Assembly: GCF_003259895.1 (NCBI RefSeq)
Contig: NZ_QLME01000013.1
Coordinates: 16,348-80,347 of the forward strand
Direction: 5' to 3'
DNA length: 64,000 nucleotides
From: Halanaerobium saccharolyticum
GTDB taxonomy: Bacteria > Bacillota > Halanaerobiia > Halanaerobiales > Halanaerobiaceae
Shown: positions 39,077-48,683 of the stretch, in pieces
Numbering within the stretch: position 1 is the stretch's first letter
Layout of the letters: each line of letters starts with the position of its first letter
Position numbers and translations under genes: made by a program
The notes under the pieces: generated by a model
What the model saw: only the letters and a program-made list of their open reading frames with translations
Database searches by the model: none
Told to the model about the DNA's origin: nothing

Positions 39077-39802
39077 TTAAATTATTACAAAATCAAATCC
39101 GTAAATAAAAACTATGTAGAGTGTCAGAAAATAGCTGTAAAAAATAATTGGCGTAAATAGATTATGACCACTTATAATATAAAGATAATTACTGATAACT
39201 ACCGAAATGAAAATTATTAAAATAAAGGCAGGATTAAATTCTAGAAATAAGACTGAAGCAAATAAACCACTGAAGATAACTGCTAAAAACCCTGGTAAAT
39301 ATAGGTCAAATAGTGAAAAAATTATTTTATTGAATAAAAATTGTTCTACACTGGCTGTAAAAATAAGTATAATGAAAATCATAACCACCAGTGGTAGATC
39401 ACTATAAATTACTCTAAAAATATTTTCTCCCAGCTGCAGAGGGAAAAAGCTGCTTTCAATTTGGGGTTTATAATTAAGATTAATCAAAATAACACCGACT
39501 GTTAATAGTAAAAAGATAAAAAATAGTGCTTTTAAATTTACTTTTTCTTTTTTATACTTAAAGCCGAGATCAGCAAAGCTAAAATCATAAAGTAAATTAA
39601 AATAACTGTAAATAATAAATAAAAAAACAATATGGGAGAGAACATTAATTGCAAAAGCTAAGATTTCATTAATATAAATTAGTGAGGTAAAATCTTTTTC
39701 TATAATATAATAGCTGCTTAAAGTAATAAAATACCAGGCGACAATAATTATTAAAAAGTCTTTATAATTCAGTCGCTTATCGGAAAAGATATTGTTTTTC
39801 AA
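39077..39802 (-). CDS. CPBP-like (CAAX protease/bacteriocin-processing family) membrane protein, degenerate
   Basis: A 241-residue protein with about seven membrane segments, read on the minus strand from TTG 39802 behind GGAGGTGATA (39815-39806). The C-terminal half resembles the CPBP/Abi intramembrane protease family: SVEQFLFNKIIFSL stands where EExxxR is expected, ASVLFLEFN where FxxxH is expected, and SGHNLFTPI keeps the third motif. With the first Glu and second His missing it may be inactive as a protease. Family call tentative. Confidence 0.6.
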   Translation of the reverse strand: MKNNIFSDKRLNYKDFLIIIVAWYFITLSSYYIIEKDFTSLIYINEILAFAINVLSHIVFLFIIYSYFNLLYDFSFADLGFKYKKEKVNLKALFFIFLLLTVGVILINLNYKPQIESSFFPLQLGENIFRVIYSDLPLVVMIFIILIFTASVEQFLFNKIIFSLFDLYLPGFLAVIFSGLFASVLFLEFNPAFILIIFISVVISNYLYIISGHNLFTPIIFYSYFLTLYIVFIYGFDFVII

Positions 39803-39935
39803 ACTATCACCTCCTCTCTCTTATTTCTATTAAAATCAGATGATTCCTTTAAAAAATTTTTTTTTTGATGGATTTTAAAAATAAGCAGGTTTTAGACTGT
39901 TGTTTGCCGAATATTTATAGTAAGAGGTGATAAAA

Positions 39936-40712
39936 TTGTCCTGGCAGGTTATAACAAGTTTATTGGATATTTTTATAATTGCGTTCATTATTTATTATTT
40001 ACTTAATATTATCTCAGGCACGAGGGCAGTCCAGCTGATTAAAGGACTGGGTTTGATTTTTTTAGTTGCCCTCCTGGCACAACTTTTAGAATTAAATACT
40101 GTTAACTGGTTTTTAGATAGCTTTCTAACTATTATTATGGTAGCACTACCGATTGTTTTTCAGCCTGAATTGAGGCGAGCTTTAGAACAGATAGGTAGAG
40201 GAGGTTTTCTTAAAGAACAGTTCTGGCAGAACTGGGGGCCAAAGGAGATTAACGAGATTGTGCTGGCCACAGCAGATATGTCAGAAAAGAGAATTGGAGC
40301 TTTAATTGTTATTTCGCGTAAAGTGGGATTGAAAAATTATATTGAAACCGGAATAGAGCTTGGTGCTTCAATTAGTAAACAGCTTCTAGTCAGTATTTTT
40401 CAGCATGACTCTCCTCTTCATGATGGTGCTTTAATAATTGAGAATGGTAAGATTCAGGCAGCCAGCTGTTTTTTAAATCTTTCTACCCGCTCTGACATTA
40501 ACCCCAGATTGGGAACAAGACACAGAGCAGCAATTGGCATTACGGAGGAGTCCGATGCTCTGGCTTTAGTAGTATCCGAAGAAACAGGGGTAATTTCGAT
40601 TGCTGAGGACGGACAGTTGAGCCGCCACCTTGATAAAGCAGAACTGAGAGAAGCATTGACCCATGGTTTTGAAAAATCTAAAGAAAAATCATTTATGAGG
40701 AGGCATTTCTAA
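39936..40712 (+). CDS. cdaA: Diadenylate cyclase CdaA
   Basis: Makes cyclic di-AMP from two ATP at the membrane. It is 258 residues from TTG 39936, eight bases after AAGAGG; an in-frame GTG at 39927 overlaps that site. Three N-terminal membrane segments (about residues 1-75) precede the DAC domain with DGALII near 162 and RHRAAIG near 195, the two catalytic motifs. It is followed by cdaR and glmM, the conserved operon. Confidence 0.96.
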   Translation: MSWQVITSLLDIFIIAFIIYYLLNIISGTRAVQLIKGLGLIFLVALLAQLLELNTVNWFLDSFLTIIMVALPIVFQPELRRALEQIGRGGFLKEQFWQNWGPKEINEIVLATADMSEKRIGALIVISRKVGLKNYIETGIELGASISKQLLVSIFQHDSPLHDGALIIENGKIQAASCFLNLSTRSDINPRLGTRHRAAIGITEESDALALVVSEETGVISIAEDGQLSRHLDKAELREALTHGFEKSKEKSFMRRHF

Positions 40713-41101
40713 TGTTTTCTCTAACCGAAAATCAAAAAAAAATAGTTTTAGCGTTCGTAATTGCTGTTTTGCTCTGGGGTTATGCAAGTAACCAGACTGC
40801 AAATATTTTTAATTATGGAGAAGAACAGGCGGCATCATTTTTAGTGAACATTGAAGTTAGAAATTTAGCTGATGAATATCAGATAGAATCAATGTCAGTT
40901 GAGAGAGCTGTAGTCAGGATTGATTATGTCTCATATTTTTCTCAGCTTAATCGAAATGATATTACTGCTTATGTTGATTTGCGTAATGTTGATCCAGGTG
41001 ATAATATGAAAATAATCGAAGTTGATTTACCTAATTCAGCCAGGCTGATGGGGGTGGATCCTGGATATTTACTGGTTAATATTAGTAGAAAAGATGAATG
41101 A
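40712..41101 (+). CDS. cdaR: CdaR-like regulator with a single YbbR domain
   Basis: A 129-residue membrane-anchored protein. One N-terminal membrane helix (about residues 9-25) is followed by a single YbbR-type domain (about 40-127). The usual CdaR of Bacillus has several YbbR repeats and over 400 residues, so this is a minimal form. ATG overlaps the cdaA stop by one base. CdaR modulates CdaA activity in known cases. Confidence 0.85.
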   Translation: MFSLTENQKKIVLAFVIAVLLWGYASNQTANIFNYGEEQAASFLVNIEVRNLADEYQIESMSVERAVVRIDYVSYFSQLNRNDITAYVDLRNVDPGDNMKIIEVDLPNSARLMGVDPGYLLVNISRKDE

Positions 41102-41195
41102 TTAAAATCAAGTTTATATTTAAACCAGATTATAAGGTATGAAAATCTAAAGACTGATTGCTTGAGACTAATATTAATAATTTGAGGTGGAAAAT

Positions 41196-42548
41196 TTGGA
41201 GAAGAAATTGTTTGGAACTGATGGTGTTCGCGGTGTTGCCAATCATGAGTTAAAAGGTGAACTGGCATTTAAATTGGGTAGAATTGGCGGCTATTATTTG
41301 ACGAAAAATTCGGAGCAGGAGAGACCAGTGGTTATTATTGGTAAGGATACTCGACTTTCTGGTGATATGCTGGAGGCTGCTTTGATGGCCGGTTTGACTT
41401 CAGTTGGAATTGATGTTTACAGACTGGGAATTATTCCGACTCCTGGTGTCTGTTTTTTGAGTAGATCAAAAGAGGTAGCTGGAGGAGTTATGATTTCTGC
41501 TTCTCATAATCCAACTGCTGATAATGGGATTAAATTTTTTGATCAGAATGGAATTAAGCTCAGTGATCAGGCGGAATTAGAAATTGAAGAGCTGATTTTT
41601 AATGATCATTCAGAAGAATTACCCTATCCAATTGATAATGAGATTGGCCTGATTGAAGAAAAGTATGACTGGATTGAGGAATATATTAATTTTGTAATTA
41701 AGAGTACTGATCAAAAACTTGATGGATTGAAAGTAGTAATCGACTGTGCCAATGGTGCTGCTTATCAGGCTTCACCATCTGTTTTTGAATCACTTGGAGC
41801 AGAAGTAATTGTAATTAATAATCATCCAAATGGCGCAGAGATCAATGTTAATTGTGGTTCCACAGCACCTGAACTGGCAGCAGAAAAAGTAATTAAGACA
41901 GACGCTGATTTAGGGGTTGCCCATGATGGTGATGCTGATAGAGTGATTTTAATTGACGAAAAGGGCGAGATTGTAGAAGGTGACAACATTATGGCTGTTG
42001 CTGCCAGAGAAATGATTGCTCAGGATAAATTAAATAAAAATACAGTTGTCACAACTAAGTACAGTAATCTGGGATTAAAAGAAAGCCTGGCAGAAGTAGG
42101 TGCTGAGCTGGTAATTACCAAAAATGGAGACCGTTATGTTCTGGCAGAAATGCTGAAAAATAATTATAGGCTGGGTGGAGAAAAATCTGGTCATATTATT
42201 TTTAGTGAATACAACACAACTGGTGATGGAATTTTAACTGCAGTTAAAATTGCTGCTATCATAAAAAAGAAAGGTCAATCTTTATCTCAATTGAAGGAAG
42301 TTATGAGTTACTGGCCACAATTGTTGGCTAATGTAAAAGTCAGTCAGAAAGACGGCTGGGATCAAAATACCAGGATTGAAGCTGAAATTAAAGCTGCAGA
42401 AAATGAGATTGGAACTTCAGGTCGAGTTTTTGTCCGTGCTTCTGGAACCGAGCCTCTGATCAGAGTAATGTTAGAGGGTAAGGAAGAAGAACTTTTAAAT
42501 AAATGGGAAAGGAAATTAACTAAATTAATTAGTGAAGAATTGAACTAA
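41196..42548 (+). CDS. glmM: Phosphoglucosamine mutase
   Basis: Converts glucosamine-6-P to glucosamine-1-P for peptidoglycan precursors. It is 450 residues from TTG 41196 behind GAGGTGG; an upstream GTG overlaps that site. The phosphorylated serine is S103 in ISASHNP, the Mg2+ loop is DGDADR near 248-253, and the sugar-binding GEKSG and phosphate-binding [11 protein letters not shown] loops follow. Being next to cdaA is meaningful, as GlmM is known to inhibit CdaA. Confidence 0.97.
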   Translation: MEKKLFGTDGVRGVANHELKGELAFKLGRIGGYYLTKNSEQERPVVIIGKDTRLSGDMLEAALMAGLTSVGIDVYRLGIIPTPGVCFLSRSKEVAGGVMISASHNPTADNGIKFFDQNGIKLSDQAELEIEELIFNDHSEELPYPIDNEIGLIEEKYDWIEEYINFVIKSTDQKLDGLKVVIDCANGAAYQASPSVFESLGAEVIVINNHPNGAEINVNCGSTAPELAAEKVIKTDADLGVAHDGDADRVILIDEKGEIVEGDNIMAVAAREMIAQDKLNKNTVVTTKYSNLGLKESLAEVGAELVITKNGDRYVLAEMLKNNYRLGGEKSGHIIFSEYNTTGDGILTAVKIAAIIKKKGQSLSQLKEVMSYWPQLLANVKVSQKDGWDQNTRIEAEIKAAENEIGTSGRVFVRASGTEPLIRVMLEGKEEELLNKWERKLTKLISEELN

Positions 42549-42666
42549 ATCATTTGCTATTTATAGTAATTTATAATAAAATGAGAGCTGTATTTGCTGC
42601 TATTTAGTTAAAAATGCTATGTGATTAAGTATTTTAAAAACAGATAAAGGAGGTGAGTATAAAAAA
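42549..42666 (+). other. Intergenic region between glmM and the glmS leader
   Basis: AT-rich. A perfect -10 box TATAAT lies at 42572-42577 without a good -35, so it is a weak promoter candidate for glmS. A strong Shine-Dalgarno-like AAAGGAGGTGA lies at 42647-42657, well before glmS. No clear terminator for glmM was seen. Confidence 0.4.
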
Positions 42667-42708
42667 GATGAGGATAAAGCGCCAGAACCTGATTGCAACG
42701 GGATTTTA
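42667..42708 (+). CDS. Possible 13-residue leader peptide overlapping the glmS ribozyme
   Basis: ATG 42667 opens a 13-codon frame ending TAA at 42708. A near-perfect ribosome binding site, AAAGGAGGTGA, lies 9-12 bases upstream. The frame runs across the ribozyme cleavage site. A ribosome here would compete with ribozyme folding. It is untested and may be chance, but the strong binding site has no other nearby start codon. Confidence 0.3.
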
Positions 42709-42835
42709 ATCAGGTGGACGAGGAAGAAGGTTATCGAATCTTCGGCGGATGCCTTCAGGTAGAGGTTGTCTACCTAAAGTTTATTTCTTAAAATCAGCAG
42801 GTAATTGTTGAGACAGAGGAAATAAACAGCAGCTG
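42672..42835 (+). ncRNA. glmS ribozyme (glucosamine-6-phosphate-responsive)
   Basis: The sequence carries the conserved ribozyme core in order: AAAGCGCCAGAAC at 42675-42687, GGACGAGG near 42714, GGTTATCGA near 42729 and TCGGCGGATGCC near 42742-42753, then a P3-P4 region. The expected cleavage is between A42677 and G42678. When glucosamine-6-P is plentiful the RNA cuts itself and glmS expression falls. It lies directly upstream of glmS. Confidence 0.95.
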
Positions 42836-42910
42836 ACAGTTAAATATTGTGTTAATAAGTATTAAAAATAATTGATTTAAAAGATACGAATATAATGGAG
42901 GTTAAAATAT

Positions 42911-44734
42911 ATGTGTGGAATTGTTGGTTATATTGGAAAAAAAGATGCAGCACCGATTTTACTGGAAGGATTAAAAAAGTTAGAATATAGAGGTTATGAC
43001 TCAGCCGGGATTGCTGTCCAGGAAAAACAGGGGATAGCATTAGTTAAAAAGAAAGGTAAGTTAAACAGTCTGGAAGAAATACTTAAGCAGAAATCTCCTC
43101 GAGGAAATGTAGGGATTGGTCATACTCGCTGGGCAACTCATGGAAAACCTTCAACACCTAATTCTCATCCCCATCAAAGTTCAGAAGGAGAATTTGTGGT
43201 TGTTCATAATGGAATTATTGAAAATTACCTGGAATTGAAAAATCAATTAAAAAAAGAAGGTTATGTTTTTGATTCGGAAACTGATACGGAAGTTATCCCT
43301 AATTTAATCTCAAAATTCTATCAGGGAAATATAGAAGAAGCGGTCCGGAAGGCAGTTGATTTACTGGAAGGTTCCTATGCAATAGCTGTTCTATCAAAAA
43401 AAGAGAAAGAAAAAATTGTTGCGGTCCGGAAAGACAGTCCTCTAATTATTGGTTTAGGAGAAGATGAGTATTTTATCGGTTCTGATATTCCCGCTATTCT
43501 GGATCATACCAGAAATGTTTATATTTTAGATGATAACGAAATGGCTGTACTTGAACATCAGGGTGTAAAAACTTATACGGTGGAAGGTGAAGAACTGGAT
43601 AAAGAAATATTTAATGTTGACTGGGAAGCTTCCATGGCTGAAAAAGGTGGATATGATCATTTTATGTTAAAAGAAATCCATGAGCAGCCAGAAACAGTAA
43701 AGAATTGTATAAATGGCCGCTTAACAGAAACGGATGTTAAATTTGAAGGCTTTACTATGGATCAGGAAGAATTAAATAAATATAATAAAATATATATTGT
43801 GGCCTGTGGAACTGCTTATAATTCTGGTTTAGTTGGTAAATATGCTATCGAAAAGCTGGCCCGGGTTCCAGTTGAGGTTGCAATAGCTTCTGAGTTTAGA
43901 TACCGCGATCCCATTGTAGATGAGAACACTCTGGTAATTGTAGTTAGTCAGTCTGGAGAAACAGCCGATACTCTGGCTGCTGTTAGAGAATCTAAAGCTA
44001 AAGGAGCCCGGATTATTGGGATCTGTAATGTGGTTGGAAGTACGATTGCCCGCGAATCAGATGATGTTATTTATATTCATGCGGGTCCAGAAATTGCTGT
44101 AGCTTCTACCAAGGCTTATATCGGAATGATTACAGTCCAATATTTGCTGGCGATTTATTTTGCCAGAATTAAAGGGTTATTAGCCGATGATAAAAGCAGA
44201 GAAATTATCAGCAGTTTTAAACAAATACCTGAACAGATAAAAGAAGTTCTGGAAAAAAATGAAGCAGAAATCAAAGCTCAAATTGATAATTATGCCGACC
44301 GCGAAAATATATTTTATATTGGCCGCGGCCTGGATAATGCTGTGGTAGAAGAAGCTTCACTTAAACTTAAGGAAATTTCTTATATTCATGCAGAGTCTTA
44401 TCCAGCTGGTGAATTAAAGCATGGAACTCTGGCGCTAGTTGAAGAGGGAGTGCCGGTAATTGCTGTAGCTACTCAGACTGATGTTATTGATAAAACTTTA
44501 AGTAATATCAAAGAAGTTAAAGCAAGAGATGGAGTTGTAACTGCTGTAGTAACTGAGGGTGTAAAAGATCTGGATGATATTGACTTCAGATTTGAAATTC
44601 CTGCCACTAACGAATTGTTGGCAGGCATTCTTTCTACAGTTCCTCTGCAGCTGCTGGCATATTATATAGCAGTTGAGAGAGAATGTGCGATAGATCAGCC
44701 CCGTAATCTGGCTAAAAGTGTAACTGTAGAATAG
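42911..44734 (+). CDS. glmS: Glutamine-fructose-6-phosphate aminotransferase
   Basis: Makes glucosamine-6-P from fructose-6-P and glutamine, the entry to amino-sugar synthesis. The 607-residue enzyme begins MCGIVGYIG, with Cys2 as the glutaminase nucleophile once Met is removed. Two SIS isomerase domains follow (SQSGETADT near 350 and the ESYPAGELKHG region near 497). The C-terminal NLAKSVTVE is the invariant end. Product feedback acts through the ribozyme upstream. Confidence 0.98.
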   Translation: MCGIVGYIGKKDAAPILLEGLKKLEYRGYDSAGIAVQEKQGIALVKKKGKLNSLEEILKQKSPRGNVGIGHTRWATHGKPSTPNSHPHQSSEGEFVVVHNGIIENYLELKNQLKKEGYVFDSETDTEVIPNLISKFYQGNIEEAVRKAVDLLEGSYAIAVLSKKEKEKIVAVRKDSPLIIGLGEDEYFIGSDIPAILDHTRNVYILDDNEMAVLEHQGVKTYTVEGEELDKEIFNVDWEASMAEKGGYDHFMLKEIHEQPETVKNCINGRLTETDVKFEGFTMDQEELNKYNKIYIVACGTAYNSGLVGKYAIEKLARVPVEVAIASEFRYRDPIVDENTLVIVVSQSGETADTLAAVRESKAKGARIIGICNVVGSTIARESDDVIYIHAGPEIAVASTKAYIGMITVQYLLAIYFARIKGLLADDKSREIISSFKQIPEQIKEVLEKNEAEIKAQIDNYADRENIFYIGRGLDNAVVEEASLKLKEISYIHAESYPAGELKHGTLALVEEGVPVIAVATQTDVIDKTLSNIKEVKARDGVVTAVVTEGVKDLDDIDFRFEIPATNELLAGILSTVPLQLLAYYIAVERECAIDQPRNLAKSVTVE

Positions 44735-44772
44735 TAACAAGACTTATATATTCAAATAAGGAATCTTTAATT

Positions 44773-44828
44773 AACCGGAGCTCTGGTTTAGGTTTTAGCC
44801 TGAATTAGAGTGCCGGTTATTTCTGTTT
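44773..44828 (+). terminator. Terminator-like hairpin after glmS
   Basis: AACCGG (44773-44778) pairs CCGGTT (44813-44818), with a 12-bp inner stem containing wobble pairs and a 6-base loop. The T-run (ATTTCTGTTT) is imperfect. Confidence 0.75.
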
Positions 44829-44887
44829 AAAGCACATTATTAAAAAATGGCGGTAATCTATACAGCCAGAATCTTAAATTGATATCC

Positions 44888-44916
44888 TTGTATTTTTCAA
44901 TTAGCAGTAGTATCAT
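44888..44916 (+). promoter_or_regulatory. Candidate promoter for the mtl operon
   Basis: TTGTAT (44888-44893), 17-base spacer, TATCAT (44911-44916). The -35 is weak (TTG only), as expected for a promoter helped by an activator such as MtlR. Confidence 0.55.
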
Positions 44917-44981
44917 TAACTTAAGTTAGAAGGTTCTAATAATAAATTTAAATTATTTATACTAAAACAGGGAGTGAGATT

Positions 44982-46370
44982 ATGAGAGAAAAAATTCAGA
45001 GTTTTGGTCGATTTTTGAGTGGGATGATCATGCCCAATATCGGTGCTTTTATTGCCTGGGGTTTGATTACAGCCTTATTTATCCCCGATGGCTGGGTACC
45101 AAACGAAGGCTTTGCATCTTTAGTTGGACCAATGATCACTTATTTATTACCTCTGCTGATTGGTTATACAGGTGGTAAACTTGTCAGTGGAAGAAGAGGT
45201 GGAGTTGTTGGTGCAGTAGCTACAATGGGGGTTATTGTTGGTGCTGAGATTCCAATGTTTTTAGGTGCCATGGTTATGGGTCCTATTGGTGGTTGGACAA
45301 TTAAGAAGTTTGATCAGGCTATAGAAGGTAAAGTTAAATCAGGATTTGAAATGTTAGTTAATAATTTCTCTTCTGGAATTATTGGAATGTTATTAACTTT
45401 GCTTGCTTATGTTGTAATTGGACCATTTGTTTCTGGTTTAAATAACTTTTTGAGATTAGGAGTAGAGTGGATAGTAAGTGCTGGATTGTTACCTCTGGCA
45501 TCCCTGCTTATTGAACCAGGTAAAGTATTATTCTTAAATAATGCCATTAATCACGGTGTTTTAAGCCCGATAGGAGTTCAGCAGGTAGAAGAAATGGGTA
45601 AATCAATTATGTTCTTACTGGAAACAAATCCTGGCCCAGGACTGGGACTTTTACTGGCCTACTGGGCAGCTGGTAAAGGTAATGCGAAATTAACTGCACC
45701 TGGTGCAGCAATAATTCATTTCTTTGGCGGAATTCACGAAATATATTTCCCATATGTTTTAATGAAGCCAACTATGATTTTAGCTGTAATAGCAGGTGGT
45801 ATGACTGGAGTTTTTACTTTTGTAGTAACCGGAGCTGGACTTGTAGCAACTCCTTCTCCAGGTAGTATTTTTGCTGAACTGGCAATGACACCTCCTGGAA
45901 GTTTTATTCCGGTATTGTCAGGTATCTTTTTATCTACTCTTGTTTCCTTTGGTGTGGGCTGGGTAATCTTAAAAACAACCTCTCATCCTGAAGAAACAGG
46001 TGACCTGGGAGCAGCTACATCTCAGATGGAAGATTTGAAAGGGAAAAAATCTTCTGTATCCGATCAAATTAGTGGAAGCACAGAAGAAATTAGTAAAATC
46101 ATTGTGGCCTGTGACGCTGGTATGGGTTCCAGTGCTATGGCAGCAACTCAATTAAGAAATAAAATTCAGGATGCGGGACTTGATATTAAAGTTGACAATT
46201 CTTCTATTGACGAAATTCCTAAAGATAGTGATATTGTCCTGCTTCATGGTTCTTTATTAGAAAGAGCCAAAAAACGAGTTCCTGATAGTGAATTTTTAGT
46301 TATCGAGAACTTTATGGGCAGTCCAGTTTATGATGAACTGGTAGAAAGATTAAAAAAGAATCAAAAGTAA
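44982..46370 (+). CDS. mtlA: Mannitol-specific PTS permease, EIICB
   Basis: Takes up mannitol and phosphorylates it to mannitol-1-P. The 462-residue protein has the membrane EIIC domain (about residues 1-335) with GGIHE near H252, and a C-terminal EIIB domain with the phosphorylated C377 in VACDAGMGSS. EIIA is a separate gene (mtlF) downstream. Start ATG 44982 follows GGGAGTG. Confidence 0.96.
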   Translation: MREKIQSFGRFLSGMIMPNIGAFIAWGLITALFIPDGWVPNEGFASLVGPMITYLLPLLIGYTGGKLVSGRRGGVVGAVATMGVIVGAEIPMFLGAMVMGPIGGWTIKKFDQAIEGKVKSGFEMLVNNFSSGIIGMLLTLLAYVVIGPFVSGLNNFLRLGVEWIVSAGLLPLASLLIEPGKVLFLNNAINHGVLSPIGVQQVEEMGKSIMFLLETNPGPGLGLLLAYWAAGKGNAKLTAPGAAIIHFFGGIHEIYFPYVLMKPTMILAVIAGGMTGVFTFVVTGAGLVATPSPGSIFAELAMTPPGSFIPVLSGIFLSTLVSFGVGWVILKTTSHPEETGDLGAATSQMEDLKGKKSSVSDQISGSTEEISKIIVACDAGMGSSAMAATQLRNKIQDAGLDIKVDNSSIDEIPKDSDIVLLHGSLLERAKKRVPDSEFLVIENFMGSPVYDELVERLKKNQK

Positions 46371-46378
46371 AATGACAG

Positions 46379-46414
46379 ACAAATAAAGTGGCAGCTGCCA
46401 CTTTATTTGTTTTT
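46379..46414 (+). terminator. Palindromic terminator between mtlA and mtlR
   Basis: A 32-bp perfect palindrome (46379-46410, centred on GGCAGCTGCC) followed by four T. It probably lowers expression of mtlR-mtlF-mtlD relative to mtlA. Confidence 0.85.
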
Positions 46415-46487
46415 AATTAATTTCTATTTAATCAATATCTATTTTAATAGCTCAAATTTAATGTTTTGATCGAGGAAGAGGTAAAAA

Positions 46488-48629
46488 ATGAAAATTGATA
46501 ACTTAACTTCTCGGGAAAAAAAGATAATAAAAATTTTAATTAATAGAAATGAATATCTAACTGTAAAAGATCTTGCAGATCAACTCGGAGTGAGTGAGAG
46601 AACCATTTCAAGAGAGATGGCGTCTTTAAAAAAGTCATTTAAAGATTCAGATTTAAATATTATTTCTAAACCGAGTGTGGGAACTACAGTTACAGGGGAC
46701 GAAGAAATTCTTAAGCAGTATCAGAAAAAGTTAAGTGAAAAAGATTCGCTTTCGGAATATTCTCCTGTAGGAAGAAAAAGATATATAATAAAGCAGTTTA
46801 TTTTTTCAGATCGTTTTCAAAAATTAACAGCTCTGGCCCATCAGCTGGCTGTGACAGAAGCTACAATTAGTTATGATCTTAATAAAGTGGCAGAGTGGTT
46901 TGAAAAAAGAGGGCTTGAGCTCAATAGAAAACAGGGGATAGGAGTTTTTCTGGAGGGTTCAGAAGAAAACTTTAGACGCGCAGTAATTGATTTTTTATAT
47001 GAAGATTTTGGTGAAGAAAAAGTATTAGATATAATCAGGAATAATGTTGATAGTAACCTCAATGAAAATAGAAATGAAACAGAAATTTCAAAAACTAAAC
47101 TTGATATTTTAAATTTTATTAGTTATGAGACTTCCAATAAAATTGAAAAAAGTATTAATCAAATTTTAAAACAAAATGATTTTCAAATGGTTAACAGTTC
47201 TTATATTGGTTTATTAATTCATCTGGCACTGGCCATAAAAAGGCTGGAAAATAATGAAGAAATTTCTATAGAAACCGAAAAACTGGAGACGTTAAAAAGG
47301 ACTAAAGAATATAAGCTGGCGGAAAAAATTGCAGCTAGATTGGAAAAAATTTTTGAGCTGACAATTCCTGAAGACGAAAAAGCTTTTATTACTATGCATT
47401 TAAAAGGTGCAAAAATAAGAAAAAATGTCGAAATGATAGAAGAGCCGCTGGCAGATGAAGAACTGGAAGCGATAAAATTGGCCAGAACGCTGGTAAGAGA
47501 GGTAGAAAACAAATTAAATGTTAAATTAGCTGATGATTATAATTTGATTTCTGGTTTAACTACCCATCTAGAACCGGCAGTTTCCAGACTGAAAATGGGA
47601 ATGAAGATTAGAAACCCTATTTTAAAAGATTTAAAACGGGAGTATAATGATATTTTTAAGATTACTAAAGAAGCAGCAGAAGTGTTGGCTGAAGAACTTG
47701 CCTGTGAAATTCCGGATTCTGAAATTGGGTATTTAACAATGCATATTGCTTCGGCATTAGAAAATGCTGATTTTTATTTCTCCAGAATAAATACTTTAGT
47801 GGTTTGTTCCAGTGGAATTGGAAGTTCCCGGATACTGGCTGCCCGTCTCAAAAAAACACTTTCTAATCTAGAAATTGTAGCTGAAACCTCTGCTTTAAAT
47901 ATTGAAGAGTATTTGGAGAATAACCAGGTTGATCTTATTATTTCTACTGTAGCTCTGGATAAATATTCCGAGAAAACAGCGGTTGTCTCTCCAGTTTTAG
48001 TTAAGGAAGATATTAGAAAAATTAACAATAAGATTAAACAAATAAATATCAGTAAAGCACAGGAGAAAAAAACAAAAAATATTACAGCTGCTGAAGATGG
48101 TTCTTTTGAAGAAAACCTGGAATTAGTATCCAGATTATCTAATGATATACTTAAGTTAATTAGAGAATTTAAAATAATTGAATTTGACAAATTAAATAAT
48201 TATCAAGAAATTTTTCGAAAAATATGCAGTGGTAATTATTTACCTGAAAATTTTGATAAGCCAAAGGTTTATCAGGCTCTTGTAGAAAGAGAGAAAAAAG
48301 GAGCTACTATTATTCCAGAAATGAAGCTTGCTCTTCTGCATGGCCGGAGTGAAGGAGTAGATTATCCGTTTATTTCTTTAGTCAAATTAAAGGAGACTCT
48401 GAAAGTTAAAAATATTAAAAATGAGGAAAATATAGATCGAATTATTGTGCTGCTGGCTCCTGAAAAAATGCTTAAAGAAGAAATTAATCTTCTGAGTAAA
48501 TTTAGCTCGTCAATAATTGAAAATGAAAACTTTAGTCAAATAATTCGTCGTGGTTCACGTGAGGAATTTCTTAAATATTTTAAAGAATTAATGTCAACTT
48601 ATTTTAATGATTTTATGCTCACCCAGTAA
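46488..48629 (+). CDS. mtlR: PRD-containing transcriptional activator MtlR
   Basis: Activates mannitol genes according to PTS phosphorylation state. The 713-residue protein has two N-terminal helix-turn-helix regions (about residues 5-60 and 95-140), two PRD domains (about 200-315 and 325-430), an EIIB-Gat-like domain with Cys in VVCSSGIGSS (near 440), and a C-terminal EIIA-like domain with LLHGRSEGV (near 615). Order mtlA-mtlR-mtlF-mtlD matches Geobacillus. Confidence 0.94.
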   Translation: MKIDNLTSREKKIIKILINRNEYLTVKDLADQLGVSERTISREMASLKKSFKDSDLNIISKPSVGTTVTGDEEILKQYQKKLSEKDSLSEYSPVGRKRYIIKQFIFSDRFQKLTALAHQLAVTEATISYDLNKVAEWFEKRGLELNRKQGIGVFLEGSEENFRRAVIDFLYEDFGEEKVLDIIRNNVDSNLNENRNETEISKTKLDILNFISYETSNKIEKSINQILKQNDFQMVNSSYIGLLIHLALAIKRLENNEEISIETEKLETLKRTKEYKLAEKIAARLEKIFELTIPEDEKAFITMHLKGAKIRKNVEMIEEPLADEELEAIKLARTLVREVENKLNVKLADDYNLISGLTTHLEPAVSRLKMGMKIRNPILKDLKREYNDIFKITKEAAEVLAEELACEIPDSEIGYLTMHIASALENADFYFSRINTLVVCSSGIGSSRILAARLKKTLSNLEIVAETSALNIEEYLENNQVDLIISTVALDKYSEKTAVVSPVLVKEDIRKINNKIKQINISKAQEKKTKNITAAEDGSFEENLELVSRLSNDILKLIREFKIIEFDKLNNYQEIFRKICSGNYLPENFDKPKVYQALVEREKKGATIIPEMKLALLHGRSEGVDYPFISLVKLKETLKVKNIKNEENIDRIIVLLAPEKMLKEEINLLSKFSSSIIENENFSQIIRRGSREEFLKYFKELMSTYFNDFMLTQ

Positions 48630-48683
48630 ATTATTCAAAGTACAATAAAATTCAACTTAATTTAAGAAAGAGAGGGATATAAG

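Noticed and set aside
39892-39921. TTAGAC-18-TATAGT as a cdaA promoter.
   Set aside because: It would place the transcription start at or past the ribosome binding site and start codon of cdaA.
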